A program made the position numbers and the translations under genes. From assembly GCF_000016785.1 (NCBI RefSeq), contig NC_009486.1:1550001-1614000 (forward strand): DNA of 64,000 nt, written 5' to 3'. Under the pieces are notes generated by a model that made no database searches, had not been told where the DNA came from, and saw nothing but the letters and a program-made list of their open reading frames with translations. The DNA comes from Thermotoga petrophila RKU-1. Lineage in GTDB: Bacteria; Thermotogota; Thermotogae; Thermotogales; Thermotogaceae. Below are positions 1-13,090 of this stretch, in pieces (within the stretch, counting starts at the first letter, position 1; the number at the start of each line of letters is the position of its first letter).

Positions 1-1
1 C

Positions 2-628
2 AACCTGGGAGAGGTTCCAAAATTTCCAGATGCTGTGAAAGTTCTGTTCAGCGACGATTCCATCAGATCTTTACCTGTCGAATGGAACTTTGATTCTGCC
101 CTTGTTGAAGAATCCGGTGTTTACAAAGTGGAAGGCTACATTAAAGACATTGACCGGAAAATTTTCGCGACACTCACCGTGAAGGGTAGCAGAAACTATC
201 TGAAAAATCCGGGCTTCGAAACAGGAGAATTTTCGCCTTGGCAGGTCTCGGGAGACAAAAAAGCGGTGAAAGTTGTAAAAGTCAATCCTTCAAGCAATGC
301 GCACCAGGGAGAGTACGCAGTGAATTTCTGGCTCGATGAATCCTTCAGTTTCGAACTGTCACAAGAAGTGGAACTTCCAGCAGGTGTGTACAGAGTAGGG
401 TTCTGGACCCATGGAGAAAAAGGTGTGAAGATTGCTCTGAAGGTAAGTGATTACGGAGGAGATGAACGATCTGTAGAAGTTGAAACAACGGGCTGGCTCG
501 AATGGAAGAACCCGGAGATAAGGAACATAAAAGTTGAAACAGGAAGAATAAAGATTACCGTTTCTGTCGAGGGAAGGGCAGGTGACTGGGGGTTCATTGA
601 TGATTTCTATCTTTTCAGAGAAGAGTAA
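2..628 (+). CDS. Endo-beta-1,4-galactanase (GH53-type), C-terminal part only
   Basis: The reading frame is already open at base 2, so the gene starts before the window; 208 residues are visible. The first ~55 residues look like a bacterial Ig-like linker domain (VKVLFSDDS, LPVEWNFD, GVYKVEGYI). From about base 192 a second domain begins (NYLKNPGFETGEFSPW) and ends in FIDDFYLF, the pattern of a beta-sandwich carbohydrate-binding module. The catalytic domain is not in view. The identification as an endo-galactanase carrying a CBM61-like module is inferred from position: it sits just before a LacI regulator and the galactosidase operon, as in T. maritima. If right, the enzyme is secreted and cuts beta-1,4-galactan. 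Binding-domain character is well supported; the enzyme name less so. Confidence 0.6.
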   Translation, partial: NLGEVPKFPDAVKVLFSDDSIRSLPVEWNFDSALVEESGVYKVEGYIKDIDRKIFATLTVKGSRNYLKNPGFETGEFSPWQVSGDKKAVKVVKVNPSSNAHQGEYAVNFWLDESFSFELSQEVELPAGVYRVGFWTHGEKGVKIALKVSDYGGDERSVEVETTGWLEWKNPEIRNIKVETGRIKITVSVEGRAGDWGFIDDFYLFREE

Positions 629-643
629 CCGGAGGGTTAGAAC

Positions 644-1645
644 ATGAAGAAAAAGTACGTTACGATCAGAGACATAGCAGAGAAAGCGGGTGTTTCCATA
701 AACACAGTCTCAAGGGCACTCAACAACAAGCCCGACATTAGCGAAGAAACCAGAAGAAAGATACTGAAAATTGCACAAGAACTGGGATACGTGAAAAATG
801 CCACCGCTTCCTCTTTGAGGAGCAAGCAAACGAACATCGTGGGGGTCATCATAGCCGACAGTGCCAACCCGTTCTACGCGGAGGTCTTGAAGGGAATAGA
901 AGCCGCTTCGAGAAAGTACGGCTATCAGATCATGCTCATGAACACTGAGAGAATCTACGAAAATGAAGAGAAGGCTATAGAAGTGCTTCTCCAGAGGAGA
1001 GTCGATGGTCTTCTCATAACACCTGTTCAGGATAAATCAGACGATATAAGAGCTTTGATCGAAAGAAAAGTTCCCTTCGTCATAGTCGGCAGACACTTCG
1101 AAGAGTTAGAAGTGGATGAGATCCACAGTGATGAGGTAAAGGGAGGGTATCTTGCAACCAGACATCTCATAGAAAGAGGAAGAAAAAACATCATTATGAT
1201 CAGCGGATATCTGTTCAAATCGGCTGCCTACATGCGACTTGAAGGATACAGAAAGGCTTTGAAAGAGTACGGAATTCCATTCAGTGAAAAAATGATCATT
1301 GAAACAGACATTGACATAGAGAGTGGATATCGAGCGATGCGGGAAGCGATTGAAAAGGGACTTGAATTCGATGCGGTCTTCTGTTACAACGATCTACTCG
1401 CTTTTGGTGTGATAAAAGCCTTGAAAGAGTGTGGATATCGTATACCAGAAGATGTGGCTGTTGTTGGCTACGACGACATCGTTTATTCCTCTTTTGTTTG
1501 CCCCTCTCTGACAACGGTGAGGATAAAGAAGTTCGAAATGGGATATGAGGCGTTCAGGATGCTTCTTCAAAGATTGAAGGGGCGAAGAAAGAAAAGAAAA
1601 CGAGTAATCTTGGATGTGGAGCTCGTTGTGAGGGAAAGTGGATGA
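644..1645 (+). CDS. LacI/GalR-family transcriptional regulator of the galactoside cluster
   Basis: 333 residues, the usual LacI length. The N-terminus is a helix-turn-helix (TIRDIAEKAGVSINTVSRAL, residues 6-25) followed by the hinge segment (AQELGYVKNATASSLRS) and a periplasmic-binding-like effector domain (IVGVIIADSANPFYAEVL; VAVVGYDDI near the end). The start ATG has an upstream GGAGGGTT. It lies 15 bp after the galactanase gene and 57 bp before the GH42 gene, whose upstream region holds a perfect palindrome that suits this protein. The likely role is sugar-responsive repression of the operon that follows, with galactose or a galactoside as effector; the effector is inferred from context only. 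Confidence 0.9.
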   Translation: MKKKYVTIRDIAEKAGVSINTVSRALNNKPDISEETRRKILKIAQELGYVKNATASSLRSKQTNIVGVIIADSANPFYAEVLKGIEAASRKYGYQIMLMNTERIYENEEKAIEVLLQRRVDGLLITPVQDKSDDIRALIERKVPFVIVGRHFEELEVDEIHSDEVKGGYLATRHLIERGRKNIIMISGYLFKSAAYMRLEGYRKALKEYGIPFSEKMIIETDIDIESGYRAMREAIEKGLEFDAVFCYNDLLAFGVIKALKECGYRIPEDVAVVGYDDIVYSSFVCPSLTTVRIKKFEMGYEAFRMLLQRLKGRRKKRKRVILDVELVVRESG

Positions 1646-1675
1646 TGCTTGATCGATTTTTTTTCTTTATCTTTC

Positions 1676-1689
1676 CGTGAACGTTCACG
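1676..1689. promoter_or_regulatory. Probable LacI-family operator upstream of the GH42 gene
   Basis: CGTGAACGTTCACG is a perfect 14-bp palindrome with a central CG, the hallmark of LacI/GalR operators. It ends 13 bp before the GH42 start codon and overlaps the region just before its ribosome-binding site (GAGGGGTGAT). The LacI gene ends 30 bp upstream. Bound protein would block transcription of the operon. No other exact copy was noticed in the window. Confidence 0.7.
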
Positions 1690-1702
1690 AGGGGTGATAT
1701 GT

Positions 1703-3652
1703 ATGCTCGGAGTCTGTTACTATCCTGAACACTGGGGAATAGAGAGAGTGGAAGAAGACTTCAGAAGGATGAAAGAACTCGGGATAGAGTACGTGAGGAT
1801 TGGAGAGTTCGCCTGGAGCAGGATAGAGCCTGAGCGTGGAAAGTTCAACTGGGACTGGCTCGACAAAACACTTGAGCTGGCAGAGAAGATGGGGCTCAAG
1901 ATCGTACTGGGAACTCCCACAGCTACACCTCCGAAGTGGCTCATCGATGAACACCCGGAGATCCTTCCCGTTGATAAAGATGGCAGGGTGAAAAATTTTG
2001 GTTCCAGAAGACATTACTGCTTCTCCAGCTCTGTCTATAGAGAAGAAGTGAAAAGAATAGTCACCATCATAGCGAAAAGGTACGGAAAACACCCGGCAGT
2101 CGCAGGCTGGCAGACGGACAACGAATACGGCTGTCACGATACGGTTAAGTGCTACTGTCCGAGGTGCAAAAAAGCCTTCCAAAAATGGTTGGAAAGAAAG
2201 TACGAGGGAGACATAAAGAAATTGAATGAAGCGTGGGGAACAGTGTTCTGGAGCCAGGAGTATCGATCCTTCGACGAAATAGAGCTTCCGAATCTCACTC
2301 CTGCCGATCCAAACCCGTCTCATCTTCTCGACTATTACAGGTTCGCTTCCGACCAGGTGGTGGAATTCAACAAGCTTCAAGTGGAGATCATAAGGGAGTA
2401 TTCTCCTGGAAGATTCATCACACACAATTTCATGGGAGGATTTGTAGATTTTGACCATTACAAACTTTCAAGAGACTTGGATTTTGCATCCTGGGACAAC
2501 TACCCACTCGGACACACACTCGTTTTTCTGAGAATGAAGGGTGAGACGAAAAATCCGTTCGATAGAGTAGGACACCCGGACATCATCTCCTTCTCACACG
2601 ACCTGTACCGAGGAGTGGGCAGGGGAAGATTCTGGGTGATGGAACAGCAAGCAGGACCTGTGAACTGGGCTCCTTACAATCTCTGGCCTGCCAAAGGAGC
2701 AGTGAAACTCTGGACGTGGCAGGCATTCGCACACGGTGCGGAGGTGGTCTCTTACTTCAGATGGAGGCAGGTTCCTTTCGCGCAGGAGCAGATGCACTCC
2801 GGACTTCTGGCACCGGATTCAGCACCTTCCCCTGGATACCATGAGGTAAAGCAGGTTTTCGAGGAGCTCAAAAACATCGATATCAATGAACCCGTGAAAA
2901 GCGAAGTGGCACTTGTCTTCGATTATGAAACAGCATGGATCTTCTCCATACAACCGCACGGCGAGGGGGCGAACTACCTCGATCTTGTCTTCAGATGCTA
3001 CAGCGCGCTCAGAAGTCTTGGTCTGAACGTGGATATAGTACCCCCTGGATCTTCACTGGACGGATACAAAATGGTCGTTGTTCCAAGTCTTGCCATTGTG
3101 AAGGAAGAGGTTCTGAACACGTTTAAAAAATACGACGGTCTTCTCGTACTTGGCCCAAGAAGCGGAAGCAAAACAGAGACGTTCCAGATTCCTCCCGAGA
3201 TGCCCCCAGGTCTTCTCAAAGAGCTCATACCCGTTGAAGTAAGACAAGTTGAAAGCCTTGGGTACAACGCTGAAACTCTTATTTGGAACGGGAAAGAGTA
3301 TCCCGTCTTGATCTGGAGGGAGGACGTGGATCCTACTATCACGGAAGTGATCGCAAGATTCAAAGATGGTTTTGGAGCCATATTCCGGAAAGACAACGTT
3401 TTTTACCTTTCTTTCTGGCCTGACAGAGAATTTCTTGTAGATTTCTTTGAAGCACTTTCAAAAGAATCAGGAATTGAAACGAAAAGATTACCAGAAGGAA
3501 TACGCATTCAAAGGAGAGGTGAATATGTTTTTTCTTTCAATTTCACCTCTGAGGAGGTAGATTTAGAAATACCAGCAAAGGTTCAGATAGTTCTAGGAGA
3601 TCAAAAGATTCCTCCCTACGGACTGTTGATATGGAGGGAAAACGAACACTGA
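1703..3652 (+). CDS. GH42 beta-galactosidase
   Basis: 649 residues. Start taken at ATG 1703, 5-7 bp after a strong GAGGGGTGAT; the frame stays open upstream but has no comparable signal. The protein begins MLGVCYYPEHW, typical for GH42. The acid/base Glu is in TDNEYG (about residue 141) and the nucleophile Glu in VMEQQAGP (about 314). A zinc-type Cys cluster (CHDTVKCYCPRCKKAF) follows the acid/base motif. A trimerisation domain and small C-terminal beta domain complete the usual layout. No signal peptide, so it acts in the cytoplasm on imported beta-galactosides. It is the first gene of the galactoside operon and directly follows the palindromic operator. Confidence 0.93.
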   Translation: MLGVCYYPEHWGIERVEEDFRRMKELGIEYVRIGEFAWSRIEPERGKFNWDWLDKTLELAEKMGLKIVLGTPTATPPKWLIDEHPEILPVDKDGRVKNFGSRRHYCFSSSVYREEVKRIVTIIAKRYGKHPAVAGWQTDNEYGCHDTVKCYCPRCKKAFQKWLERKYEGDIKKLNEAWGTVFWSQEYRSFDEIELPNLTPADPNPSHLLDYYRFASDQVVEFNKLQVEIIREYSPGRFITHNFMGGFVDFDHYKLSRDLDFASWDNYPLGHTLVFLRMKGETKNPFDRVGHPDIISFSHDLYRGVGRGRFWVMEQQAGPVNWAPYNLWPAKGAVKLWTWQAFAHGAEVVSYFRWRQVPFAQEQMHSGLLAPDSAPSPGYHEVKQVFEELKNIDINEPVKSEVALVFDYETAWIFSIQPHGEGANYLDLVFRCYSALRSLGLNVDIVPPGSSLDGYKMVVVPSLAIVKEEVLNTFKKYDGLLVLGPRSGSKTETFQIPPEMPPGLLKELIPVEVRQVESLGYNAETLIWNGKEYPVLIWREDVDPTITEVIARFKDGFGAIFRKDNVFYLSFWPDREFLVDFFEALSKESGIETKRLPEGIRIQRRGEYVFSFNFTSEEVDLEIPAKVQIVLGDQKIPPYGLLIWRENEH

Positions 3653-3666
3653 GGGGGATCCAACAG

Positions 3667-7907
<4,241 letters not shown>

Positions 7908-7912
7908 TATGT

Positions 7913-9571
7913 GTGGAAATATTCGGAAAGACCTTCAGAGAGGGAAGATTCGTTCTCAAAGAGAAAAACTTCACAGTTGAGTTCGCGGTGGAGAAGATAC
8001 ACCTTGGCTGGAAGATCTCCGGCAGGGTGAAGGGAAGTCCGGGAAGGCTTGAGGTTCTTCGAACGAAAGCACCGGAAAAGGTACTTGTGAACAACTGGCA
8101 ATCCTGGGGACCGTGCAGGGTGGTCGATGCCTTTTCTTTCAAACCACCCAAAATAGACCCGAACTGGAGATACACCGCTTCGGTGGTGCCCGACGTACTT
8201 GAAAGGAACCTCCAGAGCGACTATTTCGTGGCTGAAGAAGGAAAAGTGTACGGCTTTCTGAGTTCGAAAATCGCTCATCCTTTCTTCGCTGTGGAAGATG
8301 GGGAACTTGTGGCATACCTCGAATATTTCGATGTCGAGTTCGAAGACTTTGTTCCTCTTGAACCTCTCGTTGTACTCGAGGATCCCAACACATCTCTTCT
8401 TCTGGAGAAATACGCGGAACTCGTTGGAATGGAAAACAACGCGAGAGTTCCAAAACACACACCCACTGGATGGTGCAGCTGGTACCATTACTTCCTCGAT
8501 CTCACCTGGGAAGAGACCCTCAAGAACCTGAAGCTCGCGAAGAATTTCCCGTTCGAGGTCTTCCAGATAGACGACGCCTACGAAAAGGACATAGGTGACT
8601 GGCTCGTGACAAGAGGAGACTTTCCATCGGTGGAAGAGATGGCAAAAGTTATAGCGGAAAACGGTTTCATCCCGGGTATATGGACCGCTCCGTTCAGCGT
8701 CTCTGAAACCTCCGATGTATTCAACGAACATCCGGACTGGGTGGTGAAGGAAAACGGAGAGCCGAAGATGGCTTACAGAAACTGGAACAAAAAGATATAC
8801 GCCCTCGATCTTTCAAACGATGAGGTTCTGAGCTGGCTCTTCGATCTCTTCTCATTTCTGAAAAAGATGGGCTACAGGTACTTCAAGATCGACTTTCTCT
8901 TCGCGGGTGCCGTTCCAGGAGAGGGAAAAAAGAACATAACACCGATTCAAGCATTCAGAAAAGGAATGGAGACGATCAGAAAGGCTGTGGGAGAAGATTC
9001 TTTCATCCTCGGATGCGGTTCTCCCCTTCTTCCCGCAGTGGGATACGTCGACGGCATGAGGATAGGACCCGACACCACACCGTTCTGGGGAGAACATATA
9101 GAAGACAACGGAGCTCCCGCTGCAAGATGGGCGCTGAGAAACGCCATAACGAGGTACTTCATGCACGACAGACTCTGGCTGAACGACCCTGACTGTTTGA
9201 TATTGAGAGAGGAGAAAACGGATCTCACACAGAAGGAAAAGGAGCTCTACTCGTACACGTGTGGAGTGCTCGACAACATGATCATAGAAAGCGATGATCT
9301 CTCGCTCGTCAGAGATCATGGAAAAAAGGTTCTGAAAGAAACGCTCGAACTCCTCGGTGGAAGACCACGGGTTCAGAACATCATGTCGGAGGATCTGAGA
9401 TACGAGATCGTCTCGTCTGGCACTCTCTCAGGAAACGTCAAGATCGTGGTCGATCTGAACAGCAGAGAGTACCACCTGGAAAAAGAAGGAAAGTCCTCCC
9501 TGAAAAAAAGAGTCGTCAAAAGAGAAGACGGAAGAAACTTCTACTTCTACGAAGAGGGTGAGAGAGAATGA
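7913..9571 (+). CDS. galA: GH36 alpha-galactosidase
   Basis: 552 residues from GTG 7913, the length I recall for T. maritima GalA. An upstream in-frame GTG (7904) overlaps the lacZ stop but leaves GAGGTGAT badly placed. N-terminal beta-sandwich, then a TIM barrel with [14 protein letters not shown]. The nucleophile Asp is in [10 protein letters not shown] at residue 327 and the acid/base Asp at residue 387 (GPDTTPFW); both numbers match those published for the T. maritima enzyme. It removes alpha-1,6-linked galactose from raffinose-type sugars and galactomannan fragments, feeding galactose to GalK. Cytoplasmic, no signal peptide. Its stop overlaps the galT start by 4 bp. Confidence 0.95.
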   Translation: MEIFGKTFREGRFVLKEKNFTVEFAVEKIHLGWKISGRVKGSPGRLEVLRTKAPEKVLVNNWQSWGPCRVVDAFSFKPPKIDPNWRYTASVVPDVLERNLQSDYFVAEEGKVYGFLSSKIAHPFFAVEDGELVAYLEYFDVEFEDFVPLEPLVVLEDPNTSLLLEKYAELVGMENNARVPKHTPTGWCSWYHYFLDLTWEETLKNLKLAKNFPFEVFQIDDAYEKDIGDWLVTRGDFPSVEEMAKVIAENGFIPGIWTAPFSVSETSDVFNEHPDWVVKENGEPKMAYRNWNKKIYALDLSNDEVLSWLFDLFSFLKKMGYRYFKIDFLFAGAVPGEGKKNITPIQAFRKGMETIRKAVGEDSFILGCGSPLLPAVGYVDGMRIGPDTTPFWGEHIEDNGAPAARWALRNAITRYFMHDRLWLNDPDCLILREEKTDLTQKEKELYSYTCGVLDNMIIESDDLSLVRDHGKKVLKETLELLGGRPRVQNIMSEDLRYEIVSSGTLSGNVKIVVDLNSREYHLEKEGKSSLKKRVVKREDGRNFYFYEEGERE

Positions 9572-10524
9572 TGGAACTCAGGTACAATCCGCTCACAGAT
9601 GAATGGGTGATCGTTTCGGCGGCCACACAGAAAAGACCGGTACAGCCATCGAAGACGGAGTGTCCCATCTGTGTTGGAGGCCTCGAGCTTCCCGAGGAGT
9701 ACGATCTTGTCACCTTCGAGAACAGGTATCCTTCTCTGAAAAAAGATCCACCTCCTGTGGACTGGAAAGATAAGGGGCCTTTCAGGAAAGAAGAGTCCCG
9801 CGGTATCTGCGAGGTGGTCGTCTACACCTCGGATCACAACACAGCACTTCCTGGAATGCCTTTGAAGCAGATAGAAAAGCTCGTTGAGATGTGGGTGGAC
9901 AGAACAAGGGACCTTTCTCAGCACGACTTTGTGAAATATATCTTCATTTTCGAGAACCGTGGAAAGGAAGTCGGTGCTTCCCTTCCACACCCGCACGGTC
10001 AGATATACGCGTTTCCTTTCCTTCCAAAGAGAATAGAAGTGAAGATAGACGCGATGAGGAATTGGTACGAAGAGGAAAGGAAGTGTCCCATCTGCGAGGT
10101 CCTGGAGAGCGAAGGAGAGGAAAGAAAAGTTTACGAGACGGAACATTTCCTCGCACTCGTTCCTTTCTATGCACGCTTCCCGTACGAGGTGCACATCTAC
10201 CCGAAGAGGCACGTGAGCACTCTTCTGGAATTTTCGAAAGAAGAAAAGAAAGAGTTTGCGAAAGTTCTCAAGGTGGTAACTGCAAAGTACGACAAACTCT
10301 TCGATCAGGAGTTTCCCTACATGATGATGTTCTTCCAGGCACCGTTCAACGAAGAGGATGTGTCTCACTTCTTCCACTTCCATGTGGAGTTCAACCCACC
10401 GAAGCGAGACAAAGATAAACTGAAGTGGATGGCGAGTGTCGAGACGGGTACATGGGCGTTCATAAACCCCGTCGTTCCCGAAGAAGCAGCGAGGCAGCTC
10501 AGAGAGACGGAGGTGGAAATATGA
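9568..10524 (+). CDS. galT: Galactose-1-phosphate uridylyltransferase
   Basis: 318 residues. Contains the HIT-superfamily active site PHPHGQ with the nucleophile His in the His-Pro-His around residues 141-143, and a second HIT-like half ([17 protein letters not shown]). CPIC pairs at about residues 31-34 and in [10 protein letters not shown] suggest a bound metal, as in other GalT proteins. The N-terminal [15 protein letters not shown] is typical of the family. It transfers UMP from UDP-glucose to galactose-1-phosphate in the Leloir pathway. Translationally coupled: ATG overlaps the galA stop and its own stop overlaps the galK start. No UDP-galactose 4-epimerase gene is in the window. Confidence 0.96.
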   Translation: MMELRYNPLTDEWVIVSAATQKRPVQPSKTECPICVGGLELPEEYDLVTFENRYPSLKKDPPPVDWKDKGPFRKEESRGICEVVVYTSDHNTALPGMPLKQIEKLVEMWVDRTRDLSQHDFVKYIFIFENRGKEVGASLPHPHGQIYAFPFLPKRIEVKIDAMRNWYEEERKCPICEVLESEGEERKVYETEHFLALVPFYARFPYEVHIYPKRHVSTLLEFSKEEKKEFAKVLKVVTAKYDKLFDQEFPYMMMFFQAPFNEEDVSHFFHFHVEFNPPKRDKDKLKWMASVETGTWAFINPVVPEEAARQLRETEVEI

Positions 10525-11573
10525 AAGTGAAGGCACCAGGAAGAATAAACATCATCGGGGAGCACACCGACTACAACGACGGTTACGTTCTGCCGTTTGC
10601 GGTGAACAGATACGTGTTTCTCTCGATAGAAGGCTCAGATAGATTCATCTTCCACTCAGAAAACGTAAACGAAACGGTGGAGATGGAAAAGATAGAGAAA
10701 CTCAACAAATGGACGGATTACATCTCGGGAGTCATCGCCTCTTTTGAAAAAAGGGGCTACAGGGTGTCTCCTGTTAAAATCTCCGTTTCTTCCAATCTTC
10801 CCATGGGAGCGGGTCTTTCCAGTTCCGCCGCTCTCGAGGTGGCGACCGCTTACGCGATTTCAGAATATTTCAGTTTCAACGTTCCGAAACTCGAACTCGT
10901 AAAGATCGCTCGTGAAGCCGAGGTGGAGTTCGTGGGAGTCAGGTGTGGTATCATGGACCAGTTCACTTCCGCTTTTGGAAAGAAAGACCACGCAATCTTT
11001 CTGGACACGATGACCCTCGAGTACGAGTACGTTCCTCTGAGACTGGAAGGTTACGAGATCAACCTCGTCGATTCGAATGTTAAACACGAGCTCTCCTCTT
11101 CGGAGTACAACAAAAGAAGACAGGAGTGCGAAGAGGTACTGAAAACGCTTGGGAAAAAGAGCTTTCGAGAAGTGACAAAAGAAGATCTCGAAAGACTCTC
11201 AGGCACTCTGAGAAAACGTGCCCAGCACGTGCTCGAAGAAAACGAAAGAGTCCTGAAAAGTGTTCAGGCTTTGAAAGAAGGAGATTTTGAAACCCTTGGA
11301 AAACTGCTCTTTTCTTCTCACGAGAGTCTCAGAGACCTGTACGAAGTTTCCTGCGAGGAAACGGATTTCATCGTGGATTATTTGAGAGGAAAGGAAGGTA
11401 TCCTCGGTGCGAGGATGGTCGGTGGCGGATTCGGAGGAGGAGTGATCGTTCTTTCAAAGAAGGGGGCTTTTGGGAAGATAAAAGAAGAGCTGGTGGAGTC
11501 TTATAAGAAGCATTTCGGGATAGATCTCACCTTCCACGAGATAGAGAGTTCAGACGGTGTTCAAAAAATCTAA
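10521..11573 (+). CDS. galK: Galactokinase
   Basis: 350 residues, starting at the ATG that overlaps the galT stop (ATGA). GHMP-kinase motifs are clear: galactokinase signature GRINIIGEHTDYNDG near the N-terminus, phosphate loop LPMGAGLSSSAAL, and the third motif GARMVGGGFGGG near the C-terminus. Catalyses ATP-dependent phosphorylation of galactose at C1. It is the last gene of the operon and is followed at once by a terminator, so the whole set from the GH42 gene to galK is probably one transcript. Confidence 0.97.
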   Translation: MKVKAPGRINIIGEHTDYNDGYVLPFAVNRYVFLSIEGSDRFIFHSENVNETVEMEKIEKLNKWTDYISGVIASFEKRGYRVSPVKISVSSNLPMGAGLSSSAALEVATAYAISEYFSFNVPKLELVKIAREAEVEFVGVRCGIMDQFTSAFGKKDHAIFLDTMTLEYEYVPLRLEGYEINLVDSNVKHELSSSEYNKRRQECEEVLKTLGKKSFREVTKEDLERLSGTLRKRAQHVLEENERVLKSVQALKEGDFETLGKLLFSSHESLRDLYEVSCEETDFIVDYLRGKEGILGARMVGGGFGGGVIVLSKKGAFGKIKEELVESYKKHFGIDLTFHEIESSDGVQKI

Positions 11574-11596
11574 GGGAGCGTGAGCTCCCTTTTTTG
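11574..11596 (+). terminator. Rho-independent terminator of the galactoside operon
   Basis: Directly after the galK stop: stem GGGAGC / GCTCCC with a GTGA loop, followed by six T residues. No other strong terminator lies between 1703 and here. Confidence 0.9.
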
Positions 11597-11626
11597 TTAA
11601 AATGAAGTTGGTATTTCCAGATTCGG

Positions 11627-11692
11627 GGGGATCTGCGATCTTTGTTTATCGAACAAAGTGCAAAGAAGACACCATTTTCTATAAGGTGGGGA
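11627..11692 (+). repeat. Degenerate copy of the IS200/IS605-type right end
   Basis: The stretch ending TTCTATAAGGTGGGGA (11677-11692) closely resembles the right end of the TnpB element, TTCTGTAAGGTGGGGT (13050-13065), with 14 of 16 identical. Similarity extends left: GAAGACACC versus GAAGCCAC, and GGGGATCTGCGATCT versus GGGGTCTACGAGCT (13008 onward), with gaps between. The left copy also contains a 7-bp hairpin CTTTGTT/AACAAAG (11639-11657 region). I read it as the leftover end of a second, otherwise deleted element that once ended here. Inference from a hand alignment. Confidence 0.5.
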
Positions 11693-11736
11693 TGAATTTG
11701 CAATTTAATTTGTGCCAAAATGTTAATATATCATAG

Positions 11737-11817
11737 AGAAATGAAGAAGATTGTCTTTTGACAGTAGGCGGATCACCTTTGGAAGTGTTAAAAGAATACA
11801 TCAAATCTCAAGGACGT
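11737..11817 (+). pseudogene. Probable 3' remnant of a Y1 transposase gene (tnpA)
   Basis: After a TAG at 11734 this frame reads TVGGSPLEVLKEYIKSQGR, which resembles the C-terminal end of IS200/IS605 TnpA proteins, where a short helix of the form xxxLExxxxYIxxQ closes the protein. No HUH motif or catalytic Tyr region is present upstream, so only about 25 residues remain. It sits immediately before tnpB, where tnpA normally ends. The match is short and by eye. Confidence 0.45.
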
Positions 11818-11824
11818 GACAAAA

Positions 11825-13033
11825 ATGCTTCGAACCTACAAGTTCAGAATCTACCCTACGAGAGAACAAGAAGAAAAACTGGCCAAACATTTCGGTCACA
11901 CCAGATTCGTGTACAACTTCTTTCTGAACTACGCCAACATCATCTACAGAGTAATGGAACGTCCTACATACTACAACGAATGGGCATCTGTTTTGGTAAA
12001 ACTCAAAAAGACAAACAAATATTCATGGCTCAACGAAGTGAACTCTCAAGCGCTCCAGCAGTCGCTGAAAGATTTAGAACGCGCATTCAAAAATTTCTTC
12101 AAAAAGCAAGCTGGCTATCCAAAGTTCAAGAAAAAGAAATTCTCCCGCCAAACCTTTCGTATTCCACAGCACATTCAGCTGTATATCAAAGAAGACAATC
12201 CAAAATACGGCTGTATATTCGTTCCCAAGTTCAAAGAAGGGATAAAAGTGCGGCTTCACAGAAAGCTTCCGAAAGACGGAAAGATAAAACAAGCAACGTT
12301 CATCAAAACACCAACGAACAAATACTACGCTGCGATAGTCTTTGAAGTCCAAGATGCTGAAGTACAAAATACTTCCACCGACATTCTAGGTATAGACCTT
12401 GGAATCAAAGACACAATCACATTGAGCGATGGCAAGAAATATAAAATGCCAGACCTTTCAAAATACGAGAGACAGATCAAAAGACTTCACAGACGATTAT
12501 CCAGGAAACAGAGAGGTTCAAAGAACTGGGAAAAAGCACGTTTGTGTCTTGCAAAGCTGTACGAGAAAATAGTCAACATAAAAAACGACTGGCTTCACAA
12601 GATCACACACGATCTTGTCAGCGAAAGCCAAGCTGGAAAGATCGTGGTGGAAGATCTCAACATCAAAGGTATGGTTCAAAACCACAGACTTGCCAGGCAC
12701 ATCCACATGCAGTCGTGGAGGAGATTCTTAGAACTTCTCGAGTACAAGGCAAAGCGCTGTGGAATCGAAGTGATAAAAGCGAACAGATACTATCCCTCAA
12801 GTCAGATGTGCAGTGAATGCGGATACATAAACAAAGAAGTCAAAGACCTGAGCGTTAGAGAATGGACGTGTCCTGTATGTGGAGCGCATCACGATAGAGA
12901 CGTGAACGCTGCGAAGAATTTGGTCAGGTACGGCTTGATGCTTTCAATAGGGCGGGAACCGTCCGAGTTCATGCCTGTGGACAGTGCTCTGGCGGCGGAA
13001 CCCGAAAGGGGTCTACGAGCTATCACGGGTTGA
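11825..13033 (+). CDS. tnpB: TnpB (IS200/IS605 OrfB), RNA-guided nuclease
   Basis: 402 residues from ATG 11825 (MLRTYKFRIYP, the standard TnpB opening); an in-frame GTG lies 9 bp upstream. The RuvC-like triad is intact: Asp191 in GIDLGIKD, Glu276 in VVEDLNIKG, Asp359 in HDRDVNAAKN. Between the last two lies a zinc ribbon (CSECGY..CPVCG). TnpB proteins are known to cut DNA next to a short TAM under guidance of an RNA made from the right end of the element. No frameshift or stop interrupts it, so it may still be active even though tnpA is gone. It overlaps a long alternative frame that I regard as noncoding. Confidence 0.95.
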   Translation: MLRTYKFRIYPTREQEEKLAKHFGHTRFVYNFFLNYANIIYRVMERPTYYNEWASVLVKLKKTNKYSWLNEVNSQALQQSLKDLERAFKNFFKKQAGYPKFKKKKFSRQTFRIPQHIQLYIKEDNPKYGCIFVPKFKEGIKVRLHRKLPKDGKIKQATFIKTPTNKYYAAIVFEVQDAEVQNTSTDILGIDLGIKDTITLSDGKKYKMPDLSKYERQIKRLHRRLSRKQRGSKNWEKARLCLAKLYEKIVNIKNDWLHKITHDLVSESQAGKIVVEDLNIKGMVQNHRLARHIHMQSWRRFLELLEYKAKRCGIEVIKANRYYPSSQMCSECGYINKEVKDLSVREWTCPVCGAHHDRDVNAAKNLVRYGLMLSIGREPSEFMPVDSALAAEPERGLRAITG

Positions 13034-13090
13034 AGCGGGAAGCCACATCTTCTGTAAGGTGGGGTAGTTCACGTGGATCTGGACAATTTC
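12930..13090 (+). ncRNA. Predicted right-end (omega) RNA of TnpB, with guide in the flanking DNA
   Basis: TnpB guide RNAs are known to come from the 3' end of tnpB and the element's right end, with the guide read from the adjacent host DNA. Here that region includes a terminal hairpin at 13043-13064 and the end GTAGTTCAC. The guide would start at 13073 (GTGGATCTGGACAATT), inside the GGDEF coding sequence. The 5' limit is a guess; only the position of the terminal hairpin and element end is read directly. Confidence 0.4.

Larger units (their letters stand above)
11737..13072 (+). mobile_element. IS200/IS605-family element with tnpB, lacking a working tnpA
   Basis: The element holds an intact tnpB and ends on the right with a hairpin (CCACATCTT / AAGGTGGGG, 13043-13064) and GTAGTTCAC, the kind of end seen in many TnpB elements. 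The right boundary is placed at 13072 because the next base begins GGDEF coding sequence. The left boundary is not defined; the tnpA-like remnant is taken as a minimum. Elements of this family do not make target duplications. Without TnpA it could move only with help in trans. Confidence 0.75.

Noticed and set aside
11601-11695. A frame reading FIEQSAKKTPFSI that could be the missing upstream part of the broken GGDEF domain.
   Set aside because: It is short, closed by stops on both sides, lacks the D-x-LT-x-L-x-NR opening, and the same bases align better with the right end of the TnpB element.
11758-12345. A 195-codon open frame overlapping the start of tnpB.
   Set aside because: Only its first ~20 codons resemble a protein family (TnpA end). 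The rest runs in another frame of the well-conserved tnpB and looks like chance.
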